Below are positions 51,147 to 58,973 of a stretch of DNA of 64,000 nt, piece by piece. The notes beneath the pieces are model-generated. The model was not told the origin of the DNA and ran no database searches. It saw only the letters and a program-made list of their open reading frames with translations. Origin of the DNA: Streptomyces sp. GESEQ-4 (GTDB lineage: Bacteria; Actinomycetota; Actinomycetes; Streptomycetales; Streptomycetaceae); contig NZ_JAFFSU010000010.1 in the NCBI RefSeq assembly GCF_017948455.1, positions 186,001-250,000 of the forward strand. Direction: 5' to 3'. A program made the translations under genes and the position numbers. The first letter of the stretch is position 1. Every line of letters starts with the position of its first letter.

Positions 51147-53678
51147 ATGCCTCATGACGGCCGTGCTTGGGCCGGCGTCTCGCAGCTGCGGGCTTCGGAG
51201 GCGGGGGCTGCGGACACCGGTTCACCGCCTCCGGGGCGAGAGGCCGACCCCGGGGAGCGGGCCCTGACATTCGCCGGAGCGGCGCTGGCAGCTGTCTATG
51301 TGCCCGGTGCCGGGGAGGAGGAGCTCCGGTTGGTGGAGACGGCCGGACGCGCCGTTTCCCAGTACGGCCTGCCGGAGCATCTGCCCCTGTCCGGCGGCTC
51401 ACCCGCCGCGGAGGCCTTCCGCACCGACCGGCCGGTGTGGCTGGACCATGCGGCCCTCGCCTCCTACGAGGGCGGGCCGACACCGCCACGAGCGCAGATG
51501 TCACTCGGTGCGGTGTCCCTCGGAGCGGAGGGCAGGCGGCTGGGGTGTCTCGTCGTCGTGGGGGGCTCCGCAGAGGGATTCGAGGCCGGACAGCGGCGCT
51601 TCCTGGAGCAGTACGCCGAGGCGGTCTCCGACCTGCTGCAGGCCGGGACCGACCGACCCGCATCGCCGTCGCTGCTGATCCGCGCCCTGCGCGAGCTGCG
51701 CGTCGGCTCGTTCGTCCTGGTGCCGGACGCCGGCGTCATCGACGCGGACGAGATGCTGCTCGAACTGCTCGGCATCACGCCCGACGACTTCGACGGCAAG
51801 GCGGACACGCTGCTCGCGAACGCGGTTCCAGAGGACATGCACGCGCTGATGTCGGTCCTGGAACCGTCCACCCCGGCGTTCGCCCGGCGGGAGCTGGAGT
51901 TCCGTGTCCGCCTCCCCACGGGTGAAATGCGCTGGCTGAGCCTGAGGTGCCGGGTGCCGACGAGCCCCGACGACCGGCCACAGCAGTTGCTCGGGGTGGT
52001 GACGGCGACCTCGGTCCAGCGTCGCAGCACCGACGACGTCTCCCGAATCCAGTGGCTGACCGCCGCACTTGACGACGCCACAACGGTCCAGGACGTCGGC
52101 CGCGTGGTCGTCACCGCGCTGCGTGAGCCGCTGGCCGCAGACCGGGTGGCGCTCGCCGAGCTGCGGGAGGACCGGCTGATCGTCATCGTGCTCGACCCGC
52201 CGCAGCCCGCCGCCTGGCCGGAGACCTGGCGTTCCGAGTGGCGTTCGGAGTGGCCGGACGCTCCGGTGAGGGCCCTGCCCACCCTTCAACTGGCGCTACG
52301 GGACGGGCGTATGGATCTGTGGCCCGCCGGCACAACCCTCGAACCGGGGCTCGCCGGCATCGGTGCCGGAGGCCTGGCCGTCATGCCACTGCCCGCCAGG
52401 GGCGGGGTCGTCGGCGTGTGCCTGGTCGGCTGGAATCAATCGCACGAGTTCGTCACCGAGGAGCGGTCCGTGCTGACCGCAACCGCAGTGCTGGTGGGGC
52501 AGGCCCTCGAACGCGCGCACGCGTACGACGCCGAGCAGGAGCTCGCGACGATGCTTCAGCGCAGCCTGCTGCCGCGGCGCCTGCCCGAACTGCCCGGGGG
52601 CACGGCCGTCGCCCGCTATCTGCCCGCCAGGCGTGGGCTCCAGGTGGGCGGCGACTGGTACGACGTCATCGTCATCTCCGAGGATCGGGTGGCACTGGTC
52701 ATCGGTGACGTGCAGGGGCACAGCGCCGGAGCCGCGACGATCATGGGCCAGATGCGGACCGCGGTCAGGGCATACGCGGTGGAGGGACACCCGCCGGACG
52801 TGGTCGTCTCCCACGCCAATCGGCTGCTCGTCGGCATGGAAACCGATCTGTTCGCCACCTGTTGCTATGTCGAACTGGACATGGAGGAGGGCAACGCACT
52901 GTTCGTCCGGGCCGGGCACCTCTCCCCACTGGTACGCCATCCCGACGGCACCACCGAGGAGGTACAGGTCGAAGGAGGGCTCCCGCTGGGCATACTCGCC
53001 GAGGCGGAGTTCCCCATGACCGCGTTGGCGCTGGCCCCCGGCACAGTGCTCGCTCTGGTCACCGACGGCCTGGTGGAGGCCGCCGACCTGCCCCTGGACG
53101 AGGGGATGGACCGCACACGCACCGCGCTCGCCGCGGCCGACTCGGCGGACCCCGGGCGGATGGCCGACGAACTGCTGGGCGACGTCGGCCGCCGCGAGGA
53201 CGACGTGGCGCTGTTGCTGTTGCGCTACGACGGCATGAAGGCCCGGCCGATCCGGGCCGGCTGGGTGGTGTGGCGCCTGCCCGACGCCGTGATGCACGCC
53301 CGCCGTTTCACCGCGCGCACGCTGCGCCGGTGGAAGATCGGGGAAGCGGCCGACGGGGTGCTGCTGGTCGTGTCCGAACTGGTCACCAACGCCTTGATAC
53401 ACACTCAGGGGCCGGTCCGCCTCGATCTGATACTCCGCGTGGATCGGGTGCGCGTCTCCGTGAGCGACGCCTCGCCGCGAGCGCCCGCCAAGCCGGTGAT
53501 CGTCGACTGGGAGTCGACCGGCGGCCGAGGCCTGCTGCTGGTCGAGGCGATGTCGGAGTCCTTCGGCTCCGTGCCGGTGGCCGGCGGCAAGCAGGTGTGG
53601 AGCGAGATCCTCGTGCCACGATGCGAACCGGCTCCCGCGGACTCGGCGCCCCGAACGGAACGAAGGAGTCTGCCATGA
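51147..53678 (+). CDS. SpoIIE-family PP2C phosphatase with GAF/PAS sensors and an anti-sigma-type kinase domain
   Basis: 843 residues from ATG 51147. Domain order: a GAF-like region (about 40-170), a PAS-like region (about 180-300, SFVLVPDAGVIDADEMLLEL), a second GAF (about 300-460), a PP2C-type SpoIIE phosphatase (about 465-695; QVGGDWYDV, VIGDVQGHS, VTDGLVEA hold the metal-binding aspartates), and a HATPase_c domain (about 700-835; VSELVTNALIHTQ, GGRGLLLVEAM) like RsbW. Such proteins control sigma factors by partner switching. It has no membrane segment. Its stop overlaps the start of a sugar-binding lipoprotein gene (ATGA). Confidence 0.92.
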   Translation: MPHDGRAWAGVSQLRASEAGAADTGSPPPGREADPGERALTFAGAALAAVYVPGAGEEELRLVETAGRAVSQYGLPEHLPLSGGSPAAEAFRTDRPVWLDHAALASYEGGPTPPRAQMSLGAVSLGAEGRRLGCLVVVGGSAEGFEAGQRRFLEQYAEAVSDLLQAGTDRPASPSLLIRALRELRVGSFVLVPDAGVIDADEMLLELLGITPDDFDGKADTLLANAVPEDMHALMSVLEPSTPAFARRELEFRVRLPTGEMRWLSLRCRVPTSPDDRPQQLLGVVTATSVQRRSTDDVSRIQWLTAALDDATTVQDVGRVVVTALREPLAADRVALAELREDRLIVIVLDPPQPAAWPETWRSEWRSEWPDAPVRALPTLQLALRDGRMDLWPAGTTLEPGLAGIGAGGLAVMPLPARGGVVGVCLVGWNQSHEFVTEERSVLTATAVLVGQALERAHAYDAEQELATMLQRSLLPRRLPELPGGTAVARYLPARRGLQVGGDWYDVIVISEDRVALVIGDVQGHSAGAATIMGQMRTAVRAYAVEGHPPDVVVSHANRLLVGMETDLFATCCYVELDMEEGNALFVRAGHLSPLVRHPDGTTEEVQVEGGLPLGILAEAEFPMTALALAPGTVLALVTDGLVEAADLPLDEGMDRTRTALAAADSADPGRMADELLGDVGRREDDVALLLLRYDGMKARPIRAGWVVWRLPDAVMHARRFTARTLRRWKIGEAADGVLLVVSELVTNALIHTQGPVRLDLILRVDRVRVSVSDASPRAPAKPVIVDWESTGGRGLLLVEAMSESFGSVPVAGGKQVWSEILVPRCEPAPADSAPRTERRSLP

Positions 53679-54763
53679 GGCCCCGGACCGTGGCGTGGCA
53701 GGTCATCGCGGCACTCGTCGCAGGGCTCATGACGATCTCCCTGACGGCCTGTTCGGACGACGACGAGGGCGGCGCGGACGGCTTCGCCGTCGGCCTGCTG
53801 CTCCCGAGCCGAGCGGTGCCCCGCTGGGAGCACTCCGACAAGCCGCTGATCGAGGAGCGGCTGAGGCAGCTGTGTCCCGGCTGCACCATGGAGTACGCCA
53901 ACGCCGAGAACGATGTGTCGAGGCAGCGGGAACAGATGACGTCCATGATCACCCAGGGTGTCAGGGTCCTGATCCTCGACGCAGTGGACAACAAGGCGCT
54001 GCGCTCCTCGGTCCAGGAGGCGCGCAGGGCGGGTGTCCCCGTCGTCGCCTATGACCGGCTCGCCCAGGGCCCGGTCTCTGGCTACGTCAGTTTCGACGGT
54101 GCGCAGGTCGGCAGGCTCCAGGGCGAGGCGCTCCTGAAGGTCATGGGCGAGAAGGCGACGGGGAAGACCGTCGTCATGGTGAACGGGGACCCGTCCAGTC
54201 CCAACGCGGCGTGGTACCGCAGGGGTGCGCTGTCCGTCATCGAAGGCAAGGTGAAGATCGGCAGGTCGTACGACACCCGCGGCTGGAGCACCGACAACGC
54301 CCACGCCAACATGTCCGCTGCCATCGCCGCCCTGGGCCCTGACCGCATCGGCGGCGTCCTGGCGGCCAACGACGCCATAGCCGCGGGCGTCATCTCGGCT
54401 CTCAAGAACGCCGGTGTCAGGAAGCTTCCGCCCATCACCGGCCAGGACGCCGACCTCGAGGCGGTGCGGCGCATCATCGAGGGCGAGCAATACATGACGG
54501 TGTACAAGCCGTTCAGGACGCAGGCCGCCGCAACTGCCGCCATGGCCGTCGCCCTCGGTCGCGGCGAAGACGTCCGCGAAGTCGCCACGACGACGATCGA
54601 CAGCCCCACCACCCAGGACATCCCGTCCGTTCTGCTCGCTCCGAGCACGGTGACGGTCGGCAACATCAAGCAGACACTCGTCAAGGACGGCGTGTACACC
54701 ATCAAGCAGATCTGCTCCCAGAAGCTCCGCCCCGCCTGCTCCCAGGCCGGACTCTCCCCGTGA
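53675..54763 (+). CDS. Sugar-binding lipoprotein 2 (orphan ABC-type), coupled to the phosphatase gene
   Basis: 362 residues from ATG 53675, which overlaps the phosphatase stop. Signal peptide and lipobox (TISLTACSDD) indicate anchoring outside the membrane. It follows the same fold as the binding protein at 49860-50948, often motif for motif (VGLLLPSRAVPRWEHSDKPL, VVAYDRLAQGPVSGYVSFDG, VMVNGDPSSPNAAWYRRGAL), and both are 362 residues long. No permease or ATPase accompanies it. It may feed the divergent transporter or serve as an external sensor for the phosphatase. Nothing in its sequence could directly signal across the membrane. Confidence 0.93.
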   Translation: MRPRTVAWQVIAALVAGLMTISLTACSDDDEGGADGFAVGLLLPSRAVPRWEHSDKPLIEERLRQLCPGCTMEYANAENDVSRQREQMTSMITQGVRVLILDAVDNKALRSSVQEARRAGVPVVAYDRLAQGPVSGYVSFDGAQVGRLQGEALLKVMGEKATGKTVVMVNGDPSSPNAAWYRRGALSVIEGKVKIGRSYDTRGWSTDNAHANMSAAIAALGPDRIGGVLAANDAIAAGVISALKNAGVRKLPPITGQDADLEAVRRIIEGEQYMTVYKPFRTQAAATAAMAVALGRGEDVREVATTTIDSPTTQDIPSVLLAPSTVTVGNIKQTLVKDGVYTIKQICSQKLRPACSQAGLSP

Positions 54764-54934
54764 GGGGCCCACGAGCCACATCGACCGCTGGCTCGCGCGT
54801 TGGCCGTGCTGAACCCTGCCCGCGAAGCAATTCAGCGCCGGCCCCGTGACCGGCGTACCAGTACCTGCCCGGGTACGGCCACCCGGACGCCGAGGACCTC
54901 CGTGACAAAAGCCTCTGGAGCTACCGTTGGCCGC

Positions 54935-55294
54935 ATGGAGATCTGGATCAACCCGGCCTGCTCGAAGTGCCGCAGCGCCGTGAAACTGCTCGACGCCGAG
55001 GGTGCGGAGTACACCGTCCGCCGTTACCTGGAGGACGTACCGAGCGAGGACGAGATCAGGGCCGTACTCGCCCGTCTCGGCCTCGAGCCCTGGGACATCA
55101 CCCGCACCCAGGAGGCCGCCGCCAAGGAGCTGGGCCTCAAGGAGTGGGCGCGGGACGCGACTTCACGGGACCGCTGGATCACGGCACTGGCCGAGCATCC
55201 CAAGCTGATCCAGCGGCCGATCATCACCGCGGACGACGGCACGGCGGTCGTGGCCCGTACGGACGAGGCGGTACGGGACGCCCTGTCCCGCTAG
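54935..55294 (+). CDS. ArsC/Spx-family protein
   Basis: 119 residues from ATG 54935. Thioredoxin-like ArsC fold: INPACSKCRSAVKLLDAEG near the start (a CxxC where arsenate reductases have one essential Cys), then RRYLEDVPSEDEI, and the conserved proline with LIQRPIITADDG. Relatives are arsenate reductases or Spx-like regulators. No arsenic-resistance genes are nearby, so the role is open. The 170 bases upstream show no gene. Confidence 0.88.
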   Translation: MEIWINPACSKCRSAVKLLDAEGAEYTVRRYLEDVPSEDEIRAVLARLGLEPWDITRTQEAAAKELGLKEWARDATSRDRWITALAEHPKLIQRPIITADDGTAVVARTDEAVRDALSR

Positions 55295-55433
55295 GCCCGA
55301 TTTTCGCCGCCGGATCGCCCCAACTCCGGTGTGACGCAGTTTACTTCAGCTGACTCCTGTAACCACTGAGTAACAGCGTTCGGTATCTCGTACATAGCGG
55401 CGTACGCTCCCCTACCCCCTTCAGGAGGCGCGC

Positions 55434-56090
55434 ATGTCGCGTAGGAGAACTCTCAGCACCCAGAAGAAGCTCGCCCTGCTGGTGAGCGCCGCGGCTGTGG
55501 CGGGAGGCGGGGCCTTCGTCATGGCGAGCACCTCGAACGCCGCACAGACCGCGGCCGAGTCGAGTGTCTGCCAGGGTCTCGCCACCGCCCTCGGCAACAA
55601 CGAACGGTTCATCGCGGGGCAGCAGGCCAGTCCGGACGCGCAGTCCGAGGCCCGGATCGCCAACCGCGAAGAGGTCATCGCGCAGATCAAGGTGCAGCAG
55701 GAGGCGTCCGGTTGCGTCGTTGGGGAGTCGGCTCAGGGCTCCCAGGCGACACAGCCGGCGCAGAACAACCAGCAGAACGCTCAGCCCTCGCAGACCGCGA
55801 CCGCCCCCGCGGGCAACGCCGGTGGCGGCGCCGCCGCATCCGGCGAGCAGGTGTGCAACGGCTCCACCGTCACCCTGTCCGGCGAGGACGGCGCCCCGGC
55901 CGCGTCCAGCAACCAGTTCCCGGCGGGCACGAAGCTGAAGGTCACCAACCTGGACAACAACAAGTCCACGACAGTGGAGGTCACTTCGGTCTCCGGCAGC
56001 TGCGTGCTGCTGAACAACGCGGCGTTCGAGCAGGTCCGCGAGCCCGGCAAGTTCCTCATCCGCCGGGCCGTGATCGAGAAGGTGGGGTGA
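55434..56090 (+). CDS. Secreted protein with a C-terminal double-psi beta-barrel-like domain
   Basis: 218 residues from ATG 55434, CAGGAGG upstream. Signal peptide with a basic start and LLVSAAAVAGGGAFVMAST, cleaved near residue 37. A short helical segment with two Cys (VCQGLATALGNNERFIAG ... QEASGCVV), a Gln/Asn/Thr-rich linker, and a C-terminal part (about 140-218). That part, with FPAGTKLKVTNLDNNKSTTV and VLLNNAAFEQVREPG, resembles RlpA-like double-psi barrels. The N-terminal organisation recalls the protein encoded at 62290. A cell-wall role is plausible but inferred. Confidence 0.8.
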   Translation: MSRRRTLSTQKKLALLVSAAAVAGGGAFVMASTSNAAQTAAESSVCQGLATALGNNERFIAGQQASPDAQSEARIANREEVIAQIKVQQEASGCVVGESAQGSQATQPAQNNQQNAQPSQTATAPAGNAGGGAAASGEQVCNGSTVTLSGEDGAPAASSNQFPAGTKLKVTNLDNNKSTTVEVTSVSGSCVLLNNAAFEQVREPGKFLIRRAVIEKVG

Positions 56091-56093
56091 TGC

Positions 56094-56987
56094 TCAGGAA
56101 CGCAGAAATCCACTGAGGCGGCGCACCAGTTCGGTGGGCGCGGCCTGCGGCAACGCGATGGGGGTCCCCCCGCTCGAGCGAAGCCGAGAGTGGGGGAGCG
56201 AGACGTCGCTCAGCACCACCCTCTCGGCACGCGGCAGCACCGCACCCGCCCGCTCCGCCACCTCGTACGTGTCATGGGTCCTGCTGCTCCCGGCCAGGAG
56301 CAGCAGGACCGGCATGTCGAGACCCCGCAGCGCGTCCTTCGCCGGACGCGAACCGGTCACCGGCTTCACGGAGGGAAAGCCGGCGGCCATCTCCTGGAGG
56401 CGCAGCCAGTCGGGGTCGAGCGGTGCTCCCCCGGTCTCCCAGTCCAGGAAGGCGCGCACTCGGCGCGGCGTGGGTCGCAGCAGCATCGGCAGCGCCTTCA
56501 GCAGATACGCCGCCTTGAACCCGGCGAAGCAGCCGGTCGGGTCGAGGAGGAACAGGCGGCGTACGCGGACCGGCGCACGCAGTGCGTAGTGCAGGGCGAT
56601 CCAGGCGCCGTACGAATGGCCGCCGAGGTCGGCCTCCTCGATCCCCAGGCCGTCGAGCAGGGCGTCCAGCCACGCCACGAGGTCGTCGACCGTGCGGAGG
56701 CGACGGTCGCCGTCCGCCGTACTGCGGCCCGGGGCGCCGATCAGGTCGACGGCGCAGACCCGCCGGGTGCGTGCGAGGTCGGCGGCCTGGGCGAACCAGG
56801 ACGCGGAGGTCGCTCCCCCGCCGCCCGGCAGGAGCACGAGCGGGGGCGCGTCACGCGGGCCGCACAGGTTGACGTACGTCGTGCCGTACGGCGTCGGCAC
56901 CGTCATCGCCTCCCGCTCGGCGGGCCACTTGGCGATGACCTTGTCGTACGCCGCCAGGAAGCCCTCCCTGTCGTACGCGGCCGTCAT
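56094..56987 (-). CDS. Alpha/beta hydrolase with an inserted repeat near the C-terminus
   Basis: 297 residues from the ATG at 56985-56987. Nucleophile GGHSYGAW (Ser near residue 125), oxyanion segment LLPGGGGATSASWFAQAA, and Asp candidates in LLLAGSSRTHD. The expected catalytic His region, normally VSHxxLPQAAP, reads DVSLPHSRLRSSGGTPIALPQ: 13 or so residues encoded by a common intergenic repeat (56160-56198) interrupt it in frame. The His may be displaced or lost. The gene is divergent from a MarR regulator with a palindromic region between them. Confidence 0.85.
   Translation of the reverse strand: MTAAYDREGFLAAYDKVIAKWPAEREAMTVPTPYGTTYVNLCGPRDAPPLVLLPGGGGATSASWFAQAADLARTRRVCAVDLIGAPGRSTADGDRRLRTVDDLVAWLDALLDGLGIEEADLGGHSYGAWIALHYALRAPVRVRRLFLLDPTGCFAGFKAAYLLKALPMLLRPTPRRVRAFLDWETGGAPLDPDWLRLQEMAAGFPSVKPVTGSRPAKDALRGLDMPVLLLLAGSSRTHDTYEVAERAGAVLPRAERVVLSDVSLPHSRLRSSGGTPIALPQAAPTELVRRLSGFLRS
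56160..56198. repeat. Intergenic-type hairpin repeat inside the hydrolase gene
   Basis: GGGGGTCCCCCCGCTCGAGC then GAAGCCGAGAGTGGGGGAG. This is a short hairpin repeat I recognise as widespread between genes in Streptomyces; here it lies within coding sequence, in frame. No other copy was seen in the window. Confidence 0.75.
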
Positions 56988-56996
56988 GCGAACCCC

Positions 56997-57039
56997 CTAT
57001 TATCTCGTTCAGCGAGATTGTCGTCGAGCGAGATGATAG
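56997..57039. promoter_or_regulatory. Palindromic operator between the hydrolase and MarR genes
   Basis: The outer arms CTATTATCTCG (56997-57007) and CGAGATGATAG (57029-57039) are complementary at 10 of 11 positions. Inside is a second palindrome, ATCTCG-TTCAG-CGAGAT (57002-57018). This arrangement between divergent genes is typical for autoregulation by a MarR protein controlling its neighbour. Confidence 0.7.
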
Positions 57040-57052
57040 CCGGAGGGGACGT

Positions 57053-57502
57053 ATGACGGACCAGGGCGGCGAGCTGGAGATCGTCCATCTGCTGCGCGCG
57101 GTGACTGTCGAACTGGGGCTGCACAGCGCCCGGTTCGCGCACGGCAACGGCATGCACCCCACCGATGTGCGCGCCCTGATCTCCCTCATGGACGCGTCGC
57201 GGGCGGAGGAGGAGATGACGGCCGGGCGGCTGGGTGCCGCGCTCGGGCTGAACTCGGCGGGGACGACAGCCCTCATCGACCGGCTGGAGCGGGCCGGCCA
57301 TGTGCGGCGGGTACGCGGCCGGGAGGACCGGCGCAAGGTGGTCGTCGAGGTGGACGAGCGGGCCGTCGAGCTCGGGTGGGCCTTCTTCGGGCCACTGATC
57401 GACCGGACGGTGGAGCTGCTCCAGGCGTACGACGAGCGGGAACGGGCCGCGATCAAGGGGTTTCTCGGCGCGGTACGGGACGCGGCGGCCGGCGCCGAGT
57501 GA
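57053..57502 (+). CDS. MarR family transcriptional regulator
   Basis: 149 residues from ATG 57053, with CGGAGGGG upstream. Winged helix: GRLGAALGLNSAGTTALIDR is the recognition region, followed by the wing VRRVRGREDRRKVVVEVDE, the DxR motif being clear. Dimer helices lie at both ends. It probably represses itself and the divergent hydrolase gene through the palindromes between them. The ligand is unknown. Confidence 0.92.
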   Translation: MTDQGGELEIVHLLRAVTVELGLHSARFAHGNGMHPTDVRALISLMDASRAEEEMTAGRLGAALGLNSAGTTALIDRLERAGHVRRVRGREDRRKVVVEVDERAVELGWAFFGPLIDRTVELLQAYDERERAAIKGFLGAVRDAAAGAE

Positions 57503-57605
57503 ACCGGCCTGGCGCCGTTCAACCCCATCGCATACGAGCCCGGCCCCCAGCACCGTGACGCGCGCGGGCGCCCTCACACCGCCTGTCGTACCACAGCATC
57601 ACCAG

Positions 57606-57643
57606 GTAACACGGGGTTCACATTCGAGCAATGATCGGGAAAT
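57606..57643 (+). promoter_or_regulatory. Tandem GlnR boxes upstream of glnII
   Basis: GTAAC-ACGGGG-TTCAC at 57606-57621 and GCAAT-GATCGG-GAAAT at 57628-57643, again with starts 22 bp apart, matching the geometry at glnA. The second half of the first box is a poor match to GaAAc. The glnII start is about 100 bases downstream. Confidence 0.7.
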
Positions 57644-57745
57644 CGCCTGTTGACAGGCTCGCGGGCAACAGGAGCGGCGCCCCAGTGCCGCAGCGCCGCA
57701 GCACCCGCAAGTGCGCCTAGAGACCCACCCCGAAGGATGTGGCCC

Positions 57746-58774
57746 GTGAGCTTCAAGGCTGAGTACATCTGGATCGACGGCACCGAGCCGACGGCCAAGC
57801 TGCGTTCGAAGACCAAGATCATGGCCGACGACGCCAAGGGTGCCGAGCTGCCGATCTGGGGCTTCGACGGGTCCTCCACGAACCAGGCCGAGGGCCACGC
57901 CTCGGACTGTGTGCTCAAGCCGGTGTTCTCCTGCCCGGACCCGATCCGCGGCGGCGACGACATCCTGGTGATGTGCGAGGTCCTGAACATCGACCTCACC
58001 CCGCACACCACGAACACCCGCGCCGCGCTGGTCGAGGTCGCCGAGAAGTTCGCCGCCCAGGAGCCGATCTTCGGCATCGAGCAGGAGTACACCTTCTTCA
58101 AGGACGGCTACCCGCTCGGCTTCCCGAAGGGCGGCTTCCCGGCCCCGCAGGGCGGCTACTACTGCGGTGTCGGCGCCGACGAGATCTTCGGCCGTGACGT
58201 CGTCGAGGCCCACCTCGACAACTGCCTGAAGGCGGGTCTCGCGATCTCCGGCATCAACGCCGAGGTCATGCCCGGCCAGTGGGAGTTCCAGGTCGGCCCG
58301 GTCTCCCCGCTCGAGGTCTCCGACCACCTGTGGGTGGCCCGCTGGCTGCTCTACCGCACCGCCGAGGACTTCGGCGTCGCCGCCACCCTCGACCCGAAGC
58401 CGGTCAAGGGCGACTGGAACGGCGCCGGCGCGCACACCAACTTCTCCACCAAGGCGATGCGCGAGACCTACGAGGCGATCATCACCGCCGCCGAGTCGCT
58501 CGGCGAGGGCTCCAAGCCGCTCGACCACGTCAAGAACTACGGCGCCGGCATCGACGACCGCCTGACCGGCCTGCACGAGACCGCCCCGTGGGACGAGTAC
58601 TCCTACGGCGTCTCCAACCGCGGTGCCTCGGTGCGTATCCCGTGGCAGGTCGAGAAGGACGGCAAGGGCTACATCGAGGACCGCCGCCCGAACGCCAACG
58701 TCGACCCGTACGTGGTGACCCGCCTGATCGTCGACACCTGCTGCTCCGCGCTGGAGAAGGCCGGCCAGATCTGA
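57746..58774 (+). CDS. glnII: Glutamine synthetase type II
   Basis: 342 residues from GTG 57746. The compact eukaryote-like GSII is recognised from WGFDGSSTNQAEGHASDCVL, FGIEQEYTFFKDG, AEVMPGQWEFQVGP, GAGAHTNFSTKAMR and NRGASVRIP. It makes glutamine as an octa-/decamer and, unlike GlnA, has no adenylylation site. Tandem GlnR-like boxes upstream put both synthetases under shared nitrogen control. A strong hairpin follows at 58800-58829. Confidence 0.97.
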   Translation: MSFKAEYIWIDGTEPTAKLRSKTKIMADDAKGAELPIWGFDGSSTNQAEGHASDCVLKPVFSCPDPIRGGDDILVMCEVLNIDLTPHTTNTRAALVEVAEKFAAQEPIFGIEQEYTFFKDGYPLGFPKGGFPAPQGGYYCGVGADEIFGRDVVEAHLDNCLKAGLAISGINAEVMPGQWEFQVGPVSPLEVSDHLWVARWLLYRTAEDFGVAATLDPKPVKGDWNGAGAHTNFSTKAMRETYEAIITAAESLGEGSKPLDHVKNYGAGIDDRLTGLHETAPWDEYSYGVSNRGASVRIPWQVEKDGKGYIEDRRPNANVDPYVVTRLIVDTCCSALEKAGQI

Positions 58775-58799
58775 TCCACCCCGCCACAGAGCTCCGGAA

Positions 58800-58829
58800 A
58801 AGGGCGCCCGCCGCATGGTGGGCGCCCTT
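58800..58829 (+). terminator. Hairpin after glnII
   Basis: Stem AAGGGCGCCCGCC with GGTGGGCGCCCTT (one G-T pair) around GCAT, 25 bases past the glnII stop. It has a short T stretch after it. It probably ends the glnII transcript. Confidence 0.85.
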
Positions 58830-58845
58830 CGCCTCGTAGCGCACC

Positions 58846-58902
58846 GCCGAGGTGGACGGACGCGAACTCGGCCTCACGTACCTGGAGTTCGAGCTCCTCC
58901 GA
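58846..58902 (+). pseudogene. Remnant of a winged-helix (OmpR/PhoB-type) regulator gene
   Basis: Nineteen codons read AEVDGRELGLTYLEFELLR, very like the start of the DNA-binding domain of OmpR-type regulators. There is no start codon in frame nearby and the similarity ends at 58902. The surrounding bases have no other gene. Confidence 0.6.
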
Positions 58903-58973
58903 CCGGGCGTTGATCCTCTGCTGACGGCAGATTGCCGTTCCGTCCCGCGGCCCGGCCCGGCAGAGTCGGGGGC

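Noticed and set aside
54764..54934. A reading with YQYLPGYGHPDAEDL upstream of the ArsC-like gene as a gene remnant
   Set aside because: The similarity to any real family could not be recognised and the stretch is very short; likely chance.
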